Shown in pieces: positions 1 through 8,177 of a DNA stretch of 64,000 nt. The DNA lies in assembly GCF_014203395.1 (NCBI RefSeq), contig NZ_JACHIW010000004.1, positions 108,817 to 172,816 on the forward strand, read 5' to 3'. Under the pieces are notes generated by a model. That model saw only the letters and a list, made by a program, of their open reading frames with translations, was not told the origin of the DNA and made no database searches. The position numbers and the translations under genes are program-made. Position 1 is the stretch's first letter; each line of letters begins with the position of its first letter. Origin of the DNA: Saccharopolyspora phatthalungensis (GTDB lineage Bacteria > Actinomycetota > Actinomycetes > Mycobacteriales > Pseudonocardiaceae).

Positions 1-1192
1 ACATGACGCCCTGGATACCGAGTGACCCGATGAACACCGTCCCGATCAGCGGTCCGAAGGCCATGCTGGCCCCCGCGCCGAGCGTGTAAGACGACATCAC
101 CTGACCCTTGCGTTCGGGCGCCAGCATTGTCATCAGGGGCGGCAGCGGCACGTACCCGGCCATCCCCACTCCCAGCGCTCCCGCGGCGATGGCGACGAGA
201 AGGTAATCGTGGCCGGCCAACGCCGGTACGTAATAGAGCGCGAGACACGCGAATGCCGAGACGACGCCGCCGAGCCAGGCGACCGTCTTGCGGCGGCTCC
301 AGCGGTCGCCGAGCGCGCCGAAAAGCACCACGCAGGCCAGGTTGCTGACCATCATGACGACCAGAATCGAGGCCCATTCCTCGGCGGTGAAGCCCACCTG
401 CTCAATGAGGTACAGCGGGGTGAAGACCCACACACCGAACTGGGAGGTGGTGTTGATGAGCCGGACCAACGCACCCATGCCGACCTTGGGCTGGTTGAGC
501 ATGATCGTGAGGCAGCCCACGAGCGTGCTTACCAGGCTCGTCCGCTCGGTTTCGGCGGCCAGGCCCTGGTAGCCGGAGCGTTCCCGGAGCAGGGTGAAGG
601 CGATCCCGGCGCCCGCGACGATCAGTACCAGCGAGACCCACAGGGTCGGGTAGAACCCGATCGCCGGCTTCAGGCCGGAAACCAGCGCGGCGCCGAGCAC
701 CGGGTAACCCATGGTGAAGCTGAACCAGAACCAGCCCAGGGCCTTGCCCAGTTGCTTTTCCGGTGCGCCGGCCATGATCCAGACCAGGAAGCCGTAGGCG
801 AACAGGGGGTAGCCGAAGCCCCGGGCCCCGTAGCTGAGCAGGATCAGCAGATAGCTGCCGGTGGGGACGGCGACCGCGAGCATGACGGCGTGACAGGTGG
901 CCCAGCAGGTGGCGCCGATCATCATCACGCGGCGCGGGCCCCATAGGTCGGACAGACCACCGGAGAGGAACGCGCCGATCGCGGCGGTGATGCCGTAGGC
1001 GGTGAACACGACACCGACACTGGTTTCGCTGAAGCCGAGATCGGCTTTGAAGTAGGTCGACAGATAGCTGGTTTCCACACCGTCGCCGACCATGAACAGC
1101 AATAGCCCCAGGTAGCCCCAGACCAGGGTGTGGGGGATGCCAATGCGGTCGAGTAGTGGTGCTGGGGTGGGCGGCGCGTGCGTAGTGGACAC
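1..1192 (-). CDS. MFS transporter, polyol permease type (partial, 3' end outside window)
   Basis: Major facilitator superfamily membrane permease, about 397 residues visible and running off the left edge. The GTG start at 1192 is preceded by GGAGG about ten bases upstream. After a short hydrophilic N-terminus come successive hydrophobic helices, including VWGYLGLLLFMVGDGVE and a second-helix/loop signature GGLSDLWGPRR, followed by the second-half loop ALGDRWSRRK. The sequence resembles the RbtT/DalT/CsbX group of ribitol/arabitol proton symporters; that assignment rests on overall pattern, not on a substrate residue. It diverges from a zinc polyol-type dehydrogenase beginning at 1705, which supports uptake followed by oxidation of a sugar alcohol. 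An MFS exporter or sugar-acid carrier is the main alternative. MFS identity is firm; substrate is inferred. Confidence 0.85.
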   Translation of the reverse strand, partial: MSTTHAPPTPAPLLDRIGIPHTLVWGYLGLLLFMVGDGVETSYLSTYFKADLGFSETSVGVVFTAYGITAAIGAFLSGGLSDLWGPRRVMMIGATCWATCHAVMLAVAVPTGSYLLILLSYGARGFGYPLFAYGFLVWIMAGAPEKQLGKALGWFWFSFTMGYPVLGAALVSGLKPAIGFYPTLWVSLVLIVAGAGIAFTLLRERSGYQGLAAETERTSLVSTLVGCLTIMLNQPKVGMGALVRLINTTSQFGVWVFTPLYLIEQVGFTAEEWASILVVMMVSNLACVVLFGALGDRWSRRKTVAWLGGVVSAFACLALYYVPALAGHDYLLVAIAAGALGVGMAGYVPLPPLMTMLAPERKGQVMSSYTLGAGASMAFGPLIGTVFIGSLGIQGVM

Positions 1193-1510
1193 GATGGTTA
1201 AGGACCTCCTGACAGGCCGGGCCACGATGCTCGGTGCCAGCCGCACCGGATGCGACCGGGAATTGTCCGATCTGGGAAAGCCGCTTATCGCGGCGAGGAT
1301 GCCGCAGCGGCGACGCCCGGATCCGGGACGTTGTCCGGGCGGGCGTCGGCGCACAGCCTGAAACAGATCTCAGAGAATTTCAATAGGTTCACAGATAATA
1401 TGTGATAAGTTCCCCGTCGCAGTAGAGCGCTGGGGAAGTCGGAGTAGTGCGCGGGGGAAGGAGATGCCAGTACGCGAACAACAAAGAGGCTTACCCGCGC
1501 ATCGCCGACC
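1193..1510. other. Divergent intergenic region
   Basis: About 320 bases between the GTG start of the permease and the small frame at 1511. It should hold the permease promoter and its GGAGG ribosome-binding site. Around 1375-1410 there is an A/T-rich stretch (aatttcaataggttcacagataatatgtgataag), unusually AT-rich for this DNA and a plausible promoter/operator zone. No gene is recognised. Confidence 0.4.
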
Positions 1511-1681
1511 GTGCCACACTTACCGTTGAACCACACCAAGTTCGGCCGTACCGCCAGCTACGCGTACGGCGATCTGAGCGGCTACGGGCTGCTGGTCACC
1601 GACGCCGCAGCGCCCGAAGACGAGTTGCAGACCGCCCGGGACCTCGGCGTTGAGGTCCGAGCCGTCGATATCCAAGCCTGA
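1511..1681 (+). CDS. Short hypothetical frame upstream of the dehydrogenase (possible gene remnant)
   Basis: A 56-codon frame starting GTG and ending TGA 23 bases before the dehydrogenase. The product ends in a soluble-looking segment (GYGLLVTDAAAPEDELQ, then ARDLGVEVRAVDIQA) with normal codon bias, so it reads like the C-terminal tail of a larger enzyme more than like random sequence. The tail loosely recalls the thioredoxin-like C-terminus of FAD-dependent aromatic hydroxylases, but this is only an impression. No upstream part of such a gene is visible. It may be a small coupled gene or a leftover from a deletion. Confidence 0.3.
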   Translation: MPHLPLNHTKFGRTASYAYGDLSGYGLLVTDAAAPEDELQTARDLGVEVRAVDIQA

Positions 1682-1704
1682 CCGCCCGAGGAAGAGATCC
1701 ACCC

Positions 1705-2703
1705 ATGCGAGCCGTCGTCATCGAAACTCCCGGACGCTACTCCGTCACCACGGTCGCCGACCCCACCCCGGCCCCCGGCGAAGTCGTCGTCGCGCCTGCC
1801 GCGGTCGGTATCTGCGGCACCGATGTGCACATCGTGGAGGGCGAGTTCGCCCCGACTCCGTACCCGATCATCCCCGGCCACGAGTTCACCGGCGAGGTGG
1901 TCGCACTCGGCCCCGGGGTCACCGGCATCTCGGCCGGTGACCAGGTGGCCGTCGATCCGTCGCTGTTCTGCGGGTCCTGCCACTACTGCGCCATCGGACG
2001 CGGCAACCTGTGCGAACGGTGGGGCGCGATCGGGGACACTGTGGACGGTGCGATGGCCGAGTACGTCAAGGTGCCGGTCGGCAACTGCCACCGGCTGCCG
2101 GCCGGTGTCGACATCGCGCAGGGGACCTTGATCGAGCCGCTGTCCTGCGCGGTGCGCGGGTTCGACGTGCTGCCGCGCCGCCTGGGCGACCATTACCTGA
2201 TCTACGGGGCGGGCACCATGGGCCTGCTGATGCTCCAGCTCGCCAAGACCGCCGGGGCGGCTTCACTGTCCGTTGTGGACATCAACGACGACCGTCTGAA
2301 GATCGCCGAGCGCCTTGGCGCCGATGCCGTCGCCACCCACGCCGACGGCCTCGATCGTCCCCAGGGGTGGGAAACGGTCATCGATTGCACCGGTGTCATC
2401 CCCGTAATCGAGGACGGGCTGACCCGGGTCCGCCGCGGCGGGGTGTTCCTGCAGTTCGGGGTCGCACCCAGCGAGGCCAAGGCGAGTTTCTCGCCGTTCC
2501 GCGTCTACAACGACGAGATCACCATTCTCGGCTCGATGGCCGTCCTGCACAGCTTCGGTCGCGCCGTCGACCTGATGGCCAAGGGAGTCATCGACGCCGA
2601 GACGATGATCACGCACAGCTTCGGCCTCGACGAGTTCACCCAGGCATTACAGGCGTTCCGGGACGGCTCGGGCCGCAAGATCCAGGTCCGGCCGGGGGAG
2701 TGA
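1705..2703 (+). CDS. Zinc-dependent medium-chain alcohol dehydrogenase (polyol type)
   Basis: A 332-residue NAD(P)-dependent MDR-superfamily oxidoreductase. The catalytic zinc site is visible as C37 (ICGTD) and GHE at 58-60. The structural zinc lobe has four cysteines, C89, C92, C95 and C103. The Rossmann motif GAGTMGLLMLQLAK follows near residue 170, then an acidic VVDIND segment that would favour NAD(H). Length and order match sorbitol/L-iditol/threonine-type dehydrogenases. The ATG at 1705 follows GAGGAAGAG about eight bases upstream. The divergent polyol-type MFS permease suggests oxidation of an imported sugar alcohol to a ketose; the exact substrate cannot be read from sequence. The gene ends at a long inverted repeat that separates it from a convergent methyltransferase gene. 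Confidence 0.9.
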   Translation: MRAVVIETPGRYSVTTVADPTPAPGEVVVAPAAVGICGTDVHIVEGEFAPTPYPIIPGHEFTGEVVALGPGVTGISAGDQVAVDPSLFCGSCHYCAIGRGNLCERWGAIGDTVDGAMAEYVKVPVGNCHRLPAGVDIAQGTLIEPLSCAVRGFDVLPRRLGDHYLIYGAGTMGLLMLQLAKTAGAASLSVVDINDDRLKIAERLGADAVATHADGLDRPQGWETVIDCTGVIPVIEDGLTRVRRGGVFLQFGVAPSEAKASFSPFRVYNDEITILGSMAVLHSFGRAVDLMAKGVIDAETMITHSFGLDEFTQALQAFRDGSGRKIQVRPGE

Positions 2704-2705
2704 GC

Positions 2706-2747
2706 CGATTTCAATGGAAATCGGCGCGCCGATTTCCATTGAAATCG
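2706..2747. terminator. Perfect 20-bp inverted repeat between convergent genes
   Basis: The arms at 2706-2725 and 2728-2747 are exact reverse complements with a two-base GC gap. Each arm is itself nearly palindromic (GATTTCAATGGAAATC). It lies between the stop of the dehydrogenase (2703) and the stop of the convergent methyltransferase (2757). It is positioned to act as a bidirectional terminator. It has no T-tract, and its AT-rich core is unlike the usual GC hairpins here, so a dispersed palindromic element is the alternative. Confidence 0.6.
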
Positions 2748-2756
2748 CCGATGAGT

Positions 2757-4421
2757 TCACACCGGCTTGGCCACCAGCAGGTTCAGGTCCACGGGAAGCG
2801 GCCTGACCTCGTCGAGCACGAATCCCCCACGCATCAGCAGCGTTTCGTACTCCGACTTGCTCCGTTCCCGGCCCCCGGTGATAGCGAGCATTTGCATGTC
2901 CCAGGGTGCGGCCAGCGAATCCTCCGGCGCGTCCCCCACCTTGTCCGACAAGAGCCGTTCGAGCACCAGCAGCGTGGCGTTGGGATGGCACGCGCGCCGG
3001 CAAGTTTCCAGGACTCGGACGCAGTCCTCGTCGTTCCAGTCGTGCAGAACCCGCGACAGCAGGTAGATGTCGCCGCCGCCCGGAACCTCGGTGAAAAAGT
3101 CGCCGGACGCCGAGCCTAAACGACCGTGTTCGATCGCGGCATGCTGGGAAACGTGGTCGCGATCGAACACGATTCCGGACACGTCGGGGTTGTCGCGCAG
3201 GATCGCGCCTAGCAGCGTTCCGTTTCCCCCGCCGATGTCGATCACGGTTGTCTCGGCCGGGAAGGTGAACGCCCGGCAGAGCCCGTCGGCAACCAGATTC
3301 GCGACCGCCTGCATCGAGCGGTCGAACGTGCGTGCCGCCGTCGGGTGGTCCGCGAAGTAGTCGAAGTGCTCGGCTCCGTACCGGTGGCTGAACGCGGTAC
3401 GCCCCGTCCGCACGGCCGATGCGAACTCGTCCCAAGCGCCGTAGAACTCGCCACCGTACATGCGGGTCAGATCGCTGAACGGATTGTCGGCTCGCAGCAG
3501 TTCACCGAGGGCCGTGTTCGAATATGCGCTCTGGCCAACCTGCCGGACCACGCCGAGATGCGTGAGGTAGCGGAGCAGCCGGTCGACCGCGCCGGGGTCG
3601 CAACTGGTCTGCTGCGCCACTTCCCGCGCGGTCAGCGGTTCCCGCCGCAGCACGTCGGCGAGTCCGATCTCCGCCGCCACGTGGACCGCTCGGGCAGCCC
3701 AGTGACCGGAGAGGATCGACAACAACTTCGTATGCTCGTCGGAGGTTTCCGCGCTGCTGCCGATGTGCGCGGCGAGGACGTCGGGGTAGTGCCCGGTGCA
3801 AGTCAGCTCCAAGCGGACGGGGAGGTCCGACTGCGCCAGAGGTGCCGGTAAGCGGAAATACAGCACCGAACGCCCGCCGGACTCGATGTCCTGGTACGGG
3901 TTGTGGCCGCCTCCGTCCGGACGCATCAGCAGCCGTTCCTTGCAGATTCGCCGCATTTTGTCGAGATCCCCGGTCACCACCCATGCCAGGTGCGACTCCG
4001 GGTTGTTCGTGCGTTCGTAGGCCACCATGCCGGGCGCGACCCGATCCGCGCAGGAGCGGGGCACGGCGAACACCTCAAGTCCCCCCTGCCCCTCGTGCCG
4101 CGAGAACGCGCGAATGATCGAAACTTCAAGGTCCTCTTCGGCAACGCCGTAGCGGCGCGCCAGGCGGCCACGCACGACCGCGCTGGAAACCGGCGCACAG
4201 ACGTCGAATCCCCGCTCGGCGAGGAAGTCCTGGACATCCTCGACGGTGTCCGGGAAAATCAGCGCCGCGACATGGTCGAAGACCATTTCCGCCGGGAGGT
4301 CCCGGATGTCCTCCTCGTTGGCGAACGCGCCGGCCACGCTTGCGAACGAGTCTTGCCCAGCGAGTTTGGTCGTCTGGTCGATGGCGGTCTTCAGCCGTTG
4401 TTCGTCTTGGCTATCAAGCAA
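2757..4421 (-). CDS. Two-part SAM-dependent methyltransferase with unknown N-terminal domain
   Basis: A 554-residue protein. Residues from about 225 to the end are a class I O-methyltransferase of the plant/polyketide (Methyltransf_2) type: a winged-helix dimerisation segment near 235-310, the SAM loop IDIGGGNGTLL near 392, and the LHDWNDEDC motif near 458 that carries the catalytic His region in this family. Typical members are about 340 residues, so the first ~220 residues are extra. They contain segments such as VAYERTNNPESHLAWV and RPDGGGHNPYQDIESGG that I do not recognise. The likely start is TTG at 4421, with GAAGGA seven bases upstream. It overlaps the preceding reductase gene by 31 bases, implying coupled translation in a three-gene operon (5' to 3': 6933, 5833, 4421). 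The role is methylation of an aromatic or phenolic product of that operon. Confidence 0.85.
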   Translation of the reverse strand: MLDSQDEQRLKTAIDQTTKLAGQDSFASVAGAFANEEDIRDLPAEMVFDHVAALIFPDTVEDVQDFLAERGFDVCAPVSSAVVRGRLARRYGVAEEDLEVSIIRAFSRHEGQGGLEVFAVPRSCADRVAPGMVAYERTNNPESHLAWVVTGDLDKMRRICKERLLMRPDGGGHNPYQDIESGGRSVLYFRLPAPLAQSDLPVRLELTCTGHYPDVLAAHIGSSAETSDEHTKLLSILSGHWAARAVHVAAEIGLADVLRREPLTAREVAQQTSCDPGAVDRLLRYLTHLGVVRQVGQSAYSNTALGELLRADNPFSDLTRMYGGEFYGAWDEFASAVRTGRTAFSHRYGAEHFDYFADHPTAARTFDRSMQAVANLVADGLCRAFTFPAETTVIDIGGGNGTLLGAILRDNPDVSGIVFDRDHVSQHAAIEHGRLGSASGDFFTEVPGGGDIYLLSRVLHDWNDEDCVRVLETCRRACHPNATLLVLERLLSDKVGDAPEDSLAAPWDMQMLAITGGRERSKSEYETLLMRGGFVLDEVRPLPVDLNLLVAKPV

Positions 4422-5833
4422 GGCATGTCCTTCGGTCGAAGCTGCTCGGGAACGACAGGGAGATCACGCATGACGGTCTTGCTGCGCATCAGGAACTCCG
4501 CCAAGTGGCCGTCATGCGGGAGTCCTGGACGCATCAGATACGTGGGCTGGTCACCGATGTGCAGGTTTCTGATCGAGGGCTCCTCGATCAGCCGGGACAG
4601 AAGTGCTTCGTCGGGTGTGATCGCGGTGAGCGTCAGGGTGTTGCGCAACGGATCGACTCCGACATCAAGTGACCAAGGAGCGACCCACACGCACGGAAAC
4701 GGCAGTTCGATGTTGACCTGAGGCGCGTCGGCCCGATCCAGCAGCACGACCGCCGGCCGAAGCACGGCGCCGCCACCGGGTAGTTCCGCGACGAGGTCCG
4801 GGCCCGAGACCAGTTTGGCATCGCCGAGCCTGCTCCGGAGGTGCTTTTCGAGCGCCCTCGCCTGGTCGATGCCGAATGCGGGCAGGACGGCGTCGTCGGC
4901 TTCGGGTGGGCGAACGGGGATCTTCGACAACGAGCGGGCGATCTCGGCCGCGACACCCGCGGCGTCGCCGTTGACGAACACCGCCGAGGCGTTGACGCAG
5001 GCCGTTGCGCCATGGCCGATGACGGAGTCGACCACCGTCCCGATGTGTTGCTCGTGGTTGCCGTCGGCGAGGAGCACTTTGGACCGGCCAGGCCCCTGCA
5101 CGAGGGTGTCCGCTCGCGCCCCGTATCTGGCCGCGACCTCGTCACCGCCGTAGACCATCGCCAGGTCCGCCTCCCGGACGAAGACGTCGGCCACGTCGTG
5201 ATCGGTGGGCAGCAGGACGACCTGGTCGGTGCCGAACCCGCTCTGCCGCAACGCGCTGACCAGGCGGTGCGGCGTGAATGGCTCACGCCTCGACGGTCGC
5301 ACCGCCACGCGATATCCCATCGCCAGCGCTTCGAGCCATATCGTGTGCGTTGCCGGGTGGTTACCGGGGGCGAGGACGGCGAAGACCTCTCCCTTGCGCA
5401 CCCACACCGTCCCGGCCGCCGCTCCGGAGCGCCAGTCGTTGACAGCGCCGGCCGGTCGCGCCTGTTGCACGGATTCTTCCGCCACCCGCGCGCTTTCGGC
5501 TATCGACAGCGATGCCCTGCGGACGACCGGCATGGCGACACCCGATGCGCGGCACACCGCGAGTTCGTGCTCGCGCAGCGATACGCCGTCCACTTCGCCT
5601 AAGAACAGCTCACCGGCGGCGGCCAGGCATTGTGCGCGCTCCTGGGCCGGCATGGGGTGCGCTCGGCGCAGCGCGTCGAGGTTCCGCTTGATGTACAGCT
5701 TGGGGACCAGGCTCAAGTGCGCCAGCGTGGTACCGTCCACGCCGACCACGGGAACGGATCGCGAGGCCCGGAACGGGCCCGAAGCGCCGAGTGCATCGAG
5801 CTGACGGGTATCCGTCCACAGCAGACTCGTCAT
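4391..5833 (-). CDS. Acyl reductase of the aldehyde-dehydrogenase fold (EhpG/LuxC-like)
   Basis: A 480-residue enzyme of the ALDH/LuxC superfamily, expected to reduce an activated acyl group to an aldehyde with NAD(P)H. The N-terminal half carries the cofactor-binding pattern (VFAVLAPGNHPATH, then VAVRPSRREPF). The probable nucleophile is C279 in GATACVNASAVF, placed as in ALDH enzymes. The ATG at 5833 shares a TGATG junction with the stop of the upstream adenylating enzyme, so the two are translationally coupled. In the griseoluteic acid pathway of Pantoea, an ANL enzyme (EhpF) and an ALDH-fold partner (EhpG) jointly reduce a phenazine carboxylate. The same pairing, order and sizes here make that the best functional model. 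An ordinary acyl-CoA reductase is the alternative. Fold is confident; substrate unknown. Confidence 0.75.
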   Translation of the reverse strand: MTSLLWTDTRQLDALGASGPFRASRSVPVVGVDGTTLAHLSLVPKLYIKRNLDALRRAHPMPAQERAQCLAAAGELFLGEVDGVSLREHELAVCRASGVAMPVVRRASLSIAESARVAEESVQQARPAGAVNDWRSGAAAGTVWVRKGEVFAVLAPGNHPATHTIWLEALAMGYRVAVRPSRREPFTPHRLVSALRQSGFGTDQVVLLPTDHDVADVFVREADLAMVYGGDEVAARYGARADTLVQGPGRSKVLLADGNHEQHIGTVVDSVIGHGATACVNASAVFVNGDAAGVAAEIARSLSKIPVRPPEADDAVLPAFGIDQARALEKHLRSRLGDAKLVSGPDLVAELPGGGAVLRPAVVLLDRADAPQVNIELPFPCVWVAPWSLDVGVDPLRNTLTLTAITPDEALLSRLIEEPSIRNLHIGDQPTYLMRPGLPHDGHLAEFLMRSKTVMRDLPVVPEQLRPKDMPCLIAKTNNG

Positions 5834-6933
5834 CAGTAGACTCCCTCGATCACAGTGGAGTCCTCGAACATCGACACCGGGGCCACGTCCGCGACGGACA
5901 CTCCGAGCGCTCCGGGCGGTGCGGCCACCCGCGTAGCCATGTCGCGTTCCAGGTTGTTGGGCAACAGCAGGGACTTGCTCAGGTGATGCATCACGACCTG
6001 ACCGCGCGCGCCTTCGGCCACGTCGAGGTGTGAAACCGGGTCTACGACCGAGAACGTCGTGTACGGCGAGAAGGAATCGAACACGCACGACCGGTCGCCC
6101 GGCTCACTCGTGGCCCGTTCCATGCTGCCGCCCAGGATCATGGTGCTGCCGTACTGGCCGCGAAGTGCGACGTTCGGGAAGATCTCGTGCTGCAGGATGT
6201 ACCTGGTATCCGGGTCCATGTGCGCGCCGCCCCACATGATCACCTTCACCTTTGTGTTGATCGCGTCGATGAGCTCATCGCGAGCGGTCATGCGCTCCAG
6301 CAACGGCGGCGTCGCCACGAGCACGCCGATGTCCTGCTGAATCAAAATGGACGCCACCTGGTCCACAACGTGCTCGGCATAGCGCTCCGCTTCCTGGGCG
6401 CGGCCCTCGCTCAGGCACTTTCGGACCCAACGCGGATCCAGGTCGACCGTGAAGCCGATGCCGCCGCGCATTCTGGGTAGTTCGGCCATCAGCCGACCGA
6501 AGATGTGCGGTCCGCTCGGTGCCACGGTTAACCAATTTGCGCCAGTGGGAAAACCTAACTCGTCCATCCGACCGGATTTCCATGCCAGCGAACGCTCGAA
6601 CCAATCGGCCAGCAGGGCGACGCGCTTGGGCGCCCCCGTCGTTCCTCCGCTGTCGTAGGAACCGATGACATCGGCTTGGCCGTGGTAGCCGCGCGGGATC
6701 AGGTCTTCGAGCGGGATCTCCCGGAGTTCGTTGACAACGTTGGGGAACAGCCTGAGGTCCGCGTGGGTGCGCACGTCGCGGCGCGGGTCGAACTCCAGCG
6801 AGCCCGCCCGTTCCAACCAGAACGGAGATCCCGTTGCGGGGCTGAAGTGCCATTCCATCGCGGCGGAGATGAACTCGCTTTCGGTCCAGTTCCGGTCCGT
6901 GTCAAGATCGGCAGTCGCCACGGCCTTGGACAT
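5833..6933 (-). CDS. Short ANL-superfamily acid-adenylating enzyme (EhpF-like)
   Basis: A 366-residue acid-activating enzyme. The ATP P-loop motif appears as SGGTTGAPK near residue 92, and the aromatic/Gly motif region as RGQYGSTMILGG. At this length the protein covers only the N-terminal ANL domain and lacks the mobile C-terminal domain with the usual catalytic lysine. That is the architecture described for EhpF and unlike ordinary ~520-residue ligases. ATG 6933 is preferred over an in-frame TTG at 6975 because GGGGAA lies just before it and homologous sequence starts there. It heads a coupled operon with an acyl reductase and a methyltransferase. The inferred role is adenylation of an aryl or acyl carboxylate for reduction by the next gene product. 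Confidence 0.75.
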   Translation of the reverse strand: MSKAVATADLDTDRNWTESEFISAAMEWHFSPATGSPFWLERAGSLEFDPRRDVRTHADLRLFPNVVNELREIPLEDLIPRGYHGQADVIGSYDSGGTTGAPKRVALLADWFERSLAWKSGRMDELGFPTGANWLTVAPSGPHIFGRLMAELPRMRGGIGFTVDLDPRWVRKCLSEGRAQEAERYAEHVVDQVASILIQQDIGVLVATPPLLERMTARDELIDAINTKVKVIMWGGAHMDPDTRYILQHEIFPNVALRGQYGSTMILGGSMERATSEPGDRSCVFDSFSPYTTFSVVDPVSHLDVAEGARGQVVMHHLSKSLLLPNNLERDMATRVAAPPGALGVSVADVAPVSMFEDSTVIEGVY

Positions 6934-7478
6934 CACGTTCCCCAAACTCTTCGGATGGTATTGGTGAGTTTTCAACGCTCGTTAACAGTTCGTTCACACT
7001 GGGCGCGTTAGTCTCCGCGCCGCTCGCGTGACGGTCTGTCCCCAGCTCATTTGACCCCGATTTTGCGCACGATAAATGCCAATGCGGTCGTGCTCGCTCG
7101 AATACTTCGAAATGCTGCCGATCGCGACTGTTCTCGATCTGTCTCTCTGCGGCCGACAGTATGCGCAGCGCAAGAGCCTCCAAAAGATCCCAGCGCTGAC
7201 GAATGCCTTAAGGTCCACGCGACACTGCCCAAAAGTCTAGGGCGAAGAGGTTGAAAAACTTTAAACAATAGTGCTCGCCGTCGCGATCCGCAATAACGGT
7301 TCTGTCTCGTCCCACGGAATGGGCCCAGCCGGCGCGTCCTGCGGGCAGGTCACGCCCGGCTGGCAGCGGTGGACGGTCGATCGTCCAGGAGCAACGGCTC
7401 TCGCCCAAAGGGAGTCGGTCCTGGGTCGCAGCTCGCCAAGCGCCGCCATCGCCGCGCCGGGACTGCCGTACTGGTCGG
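6934..7478. other. Non-coding upstream region of the EhpF-like operon
   Basis: About 545 bases upstream of the minus-strand operon. It presumably contains its promoter. Reading all frames I see no convincing gene. Short AT-richer stretches occur near 6960-6990 and 7255-7275. Confidence 0.35.
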
Positions 7479-7715
7479 CGGGCCGGCTCGTACGGGCTGA
7501 TGCCGCTGATCGAGCGGGTTCAGCCGGTGCGAAGCCAGCGTGGTCAGGCGTCCAAGCGCAACGACGAGATCTTCGCTGATCCGGCCAACGCATACGATAA
7601 ACACCGCCAGGCGGGATATGTCAAGCAATCCTGCTGCGGTTTAGCACACTACCGATCCGACCTGTGCATCTACCGACCTGTAGAGCGCGTCGCGGCTGCC
7701 CCGTCCCCTTGGTAA
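7479..7715 (+). pseudogene. IS5-like transposase remnant
   Basis: An open frame (with an internal ATG at 7500 and TAA at 7713) reads GLMPLIERVQPVRSQRGQ and then NDEIFADPANAYDKHRQAG. This matches the pattern around the second catalytic Asp of IS5/IS4-type DDE transposases, where PLIDxIPPVR...RGRPRRRP is followed by ADxAYDxxKxR. The preceding and following catalytic regions are absent, so only a scar of an insertion sequence is left. The call rests on this one motif region. Confidence 0.45.
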
Positions 7716-8177
7716 CGCCTCGCCCGCGGGGACCGATAGACCAACGTCAGGGCCCGCACCGGTGCGGCGATACCGTGGGCAGACCGTCTTGGGCAAAAGG
7801 CGGTCGCACTCGTGGTCGGACACGCGATTGAGCCGCCGACGCCGCCCGAAGCCGAACTCGACGGTGCCATAGGACGGTGCGCATTCGAGGTCGCCGGCGG
7901 GCCGAACGGTGATTTTCTCGGCCCGCCGTTCCCTTCGATAACCCGGAATTCTGGTGTAGATCCGGGCGAAACATGTTGTACGGCAACGGTCATCGAGAGT
8001 AATCCCGCATAACGCGTTTCTTCGGCGTGGTCATCTTCTGATCGACTCAAGCGCGCGGGCGCGTCACGCTGCCTGGCGGTGCGATAGGCGATGTTCTAAA
8101 CTCGAACACGCAGGCAGTCATGCCGACGTAGCGTGTTTCCCGCTACGAGTTCACTCACTTGTAGTTTAGGTGGCGCA
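7716..8177. other. Intergenic region upstream of the Lsr2-like gene
   Basis: About 460 bases with no recognisable gene. An imperfect inverted repeat TGTTC-N7-GAACA lies around 8093-8109, about 70 bases before the Lsr2-like start, and could be a regulatory site. The half-site orientation is the reverse of an actinobacterial SOS box. Confidence 0.3.

Noticed and set aside
2010..3119. A 369-codon plus-strand frame across the end of the dehydrogenase gene
   Set aside because: It is an out-of-frame shadow that runs through the inverted repeat and antisense to the methyltransferase, with Arg/Pro-rich low-complexity translation.
2757..6933. A phenazine biosynthetic cluster
   Set aside because: Only tailoring-type genes are seen; none of the core phz genes is present, so the product class cannot be claimed.
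8093..8109. Possible SOS (LexA) box upstream of the Lsr2-like gene
   Set aside because: The half-sites are GTTC...GAAC, the reverse of the GAAC...GTTC actinobacterial LexA box, and the arms are only five bases.
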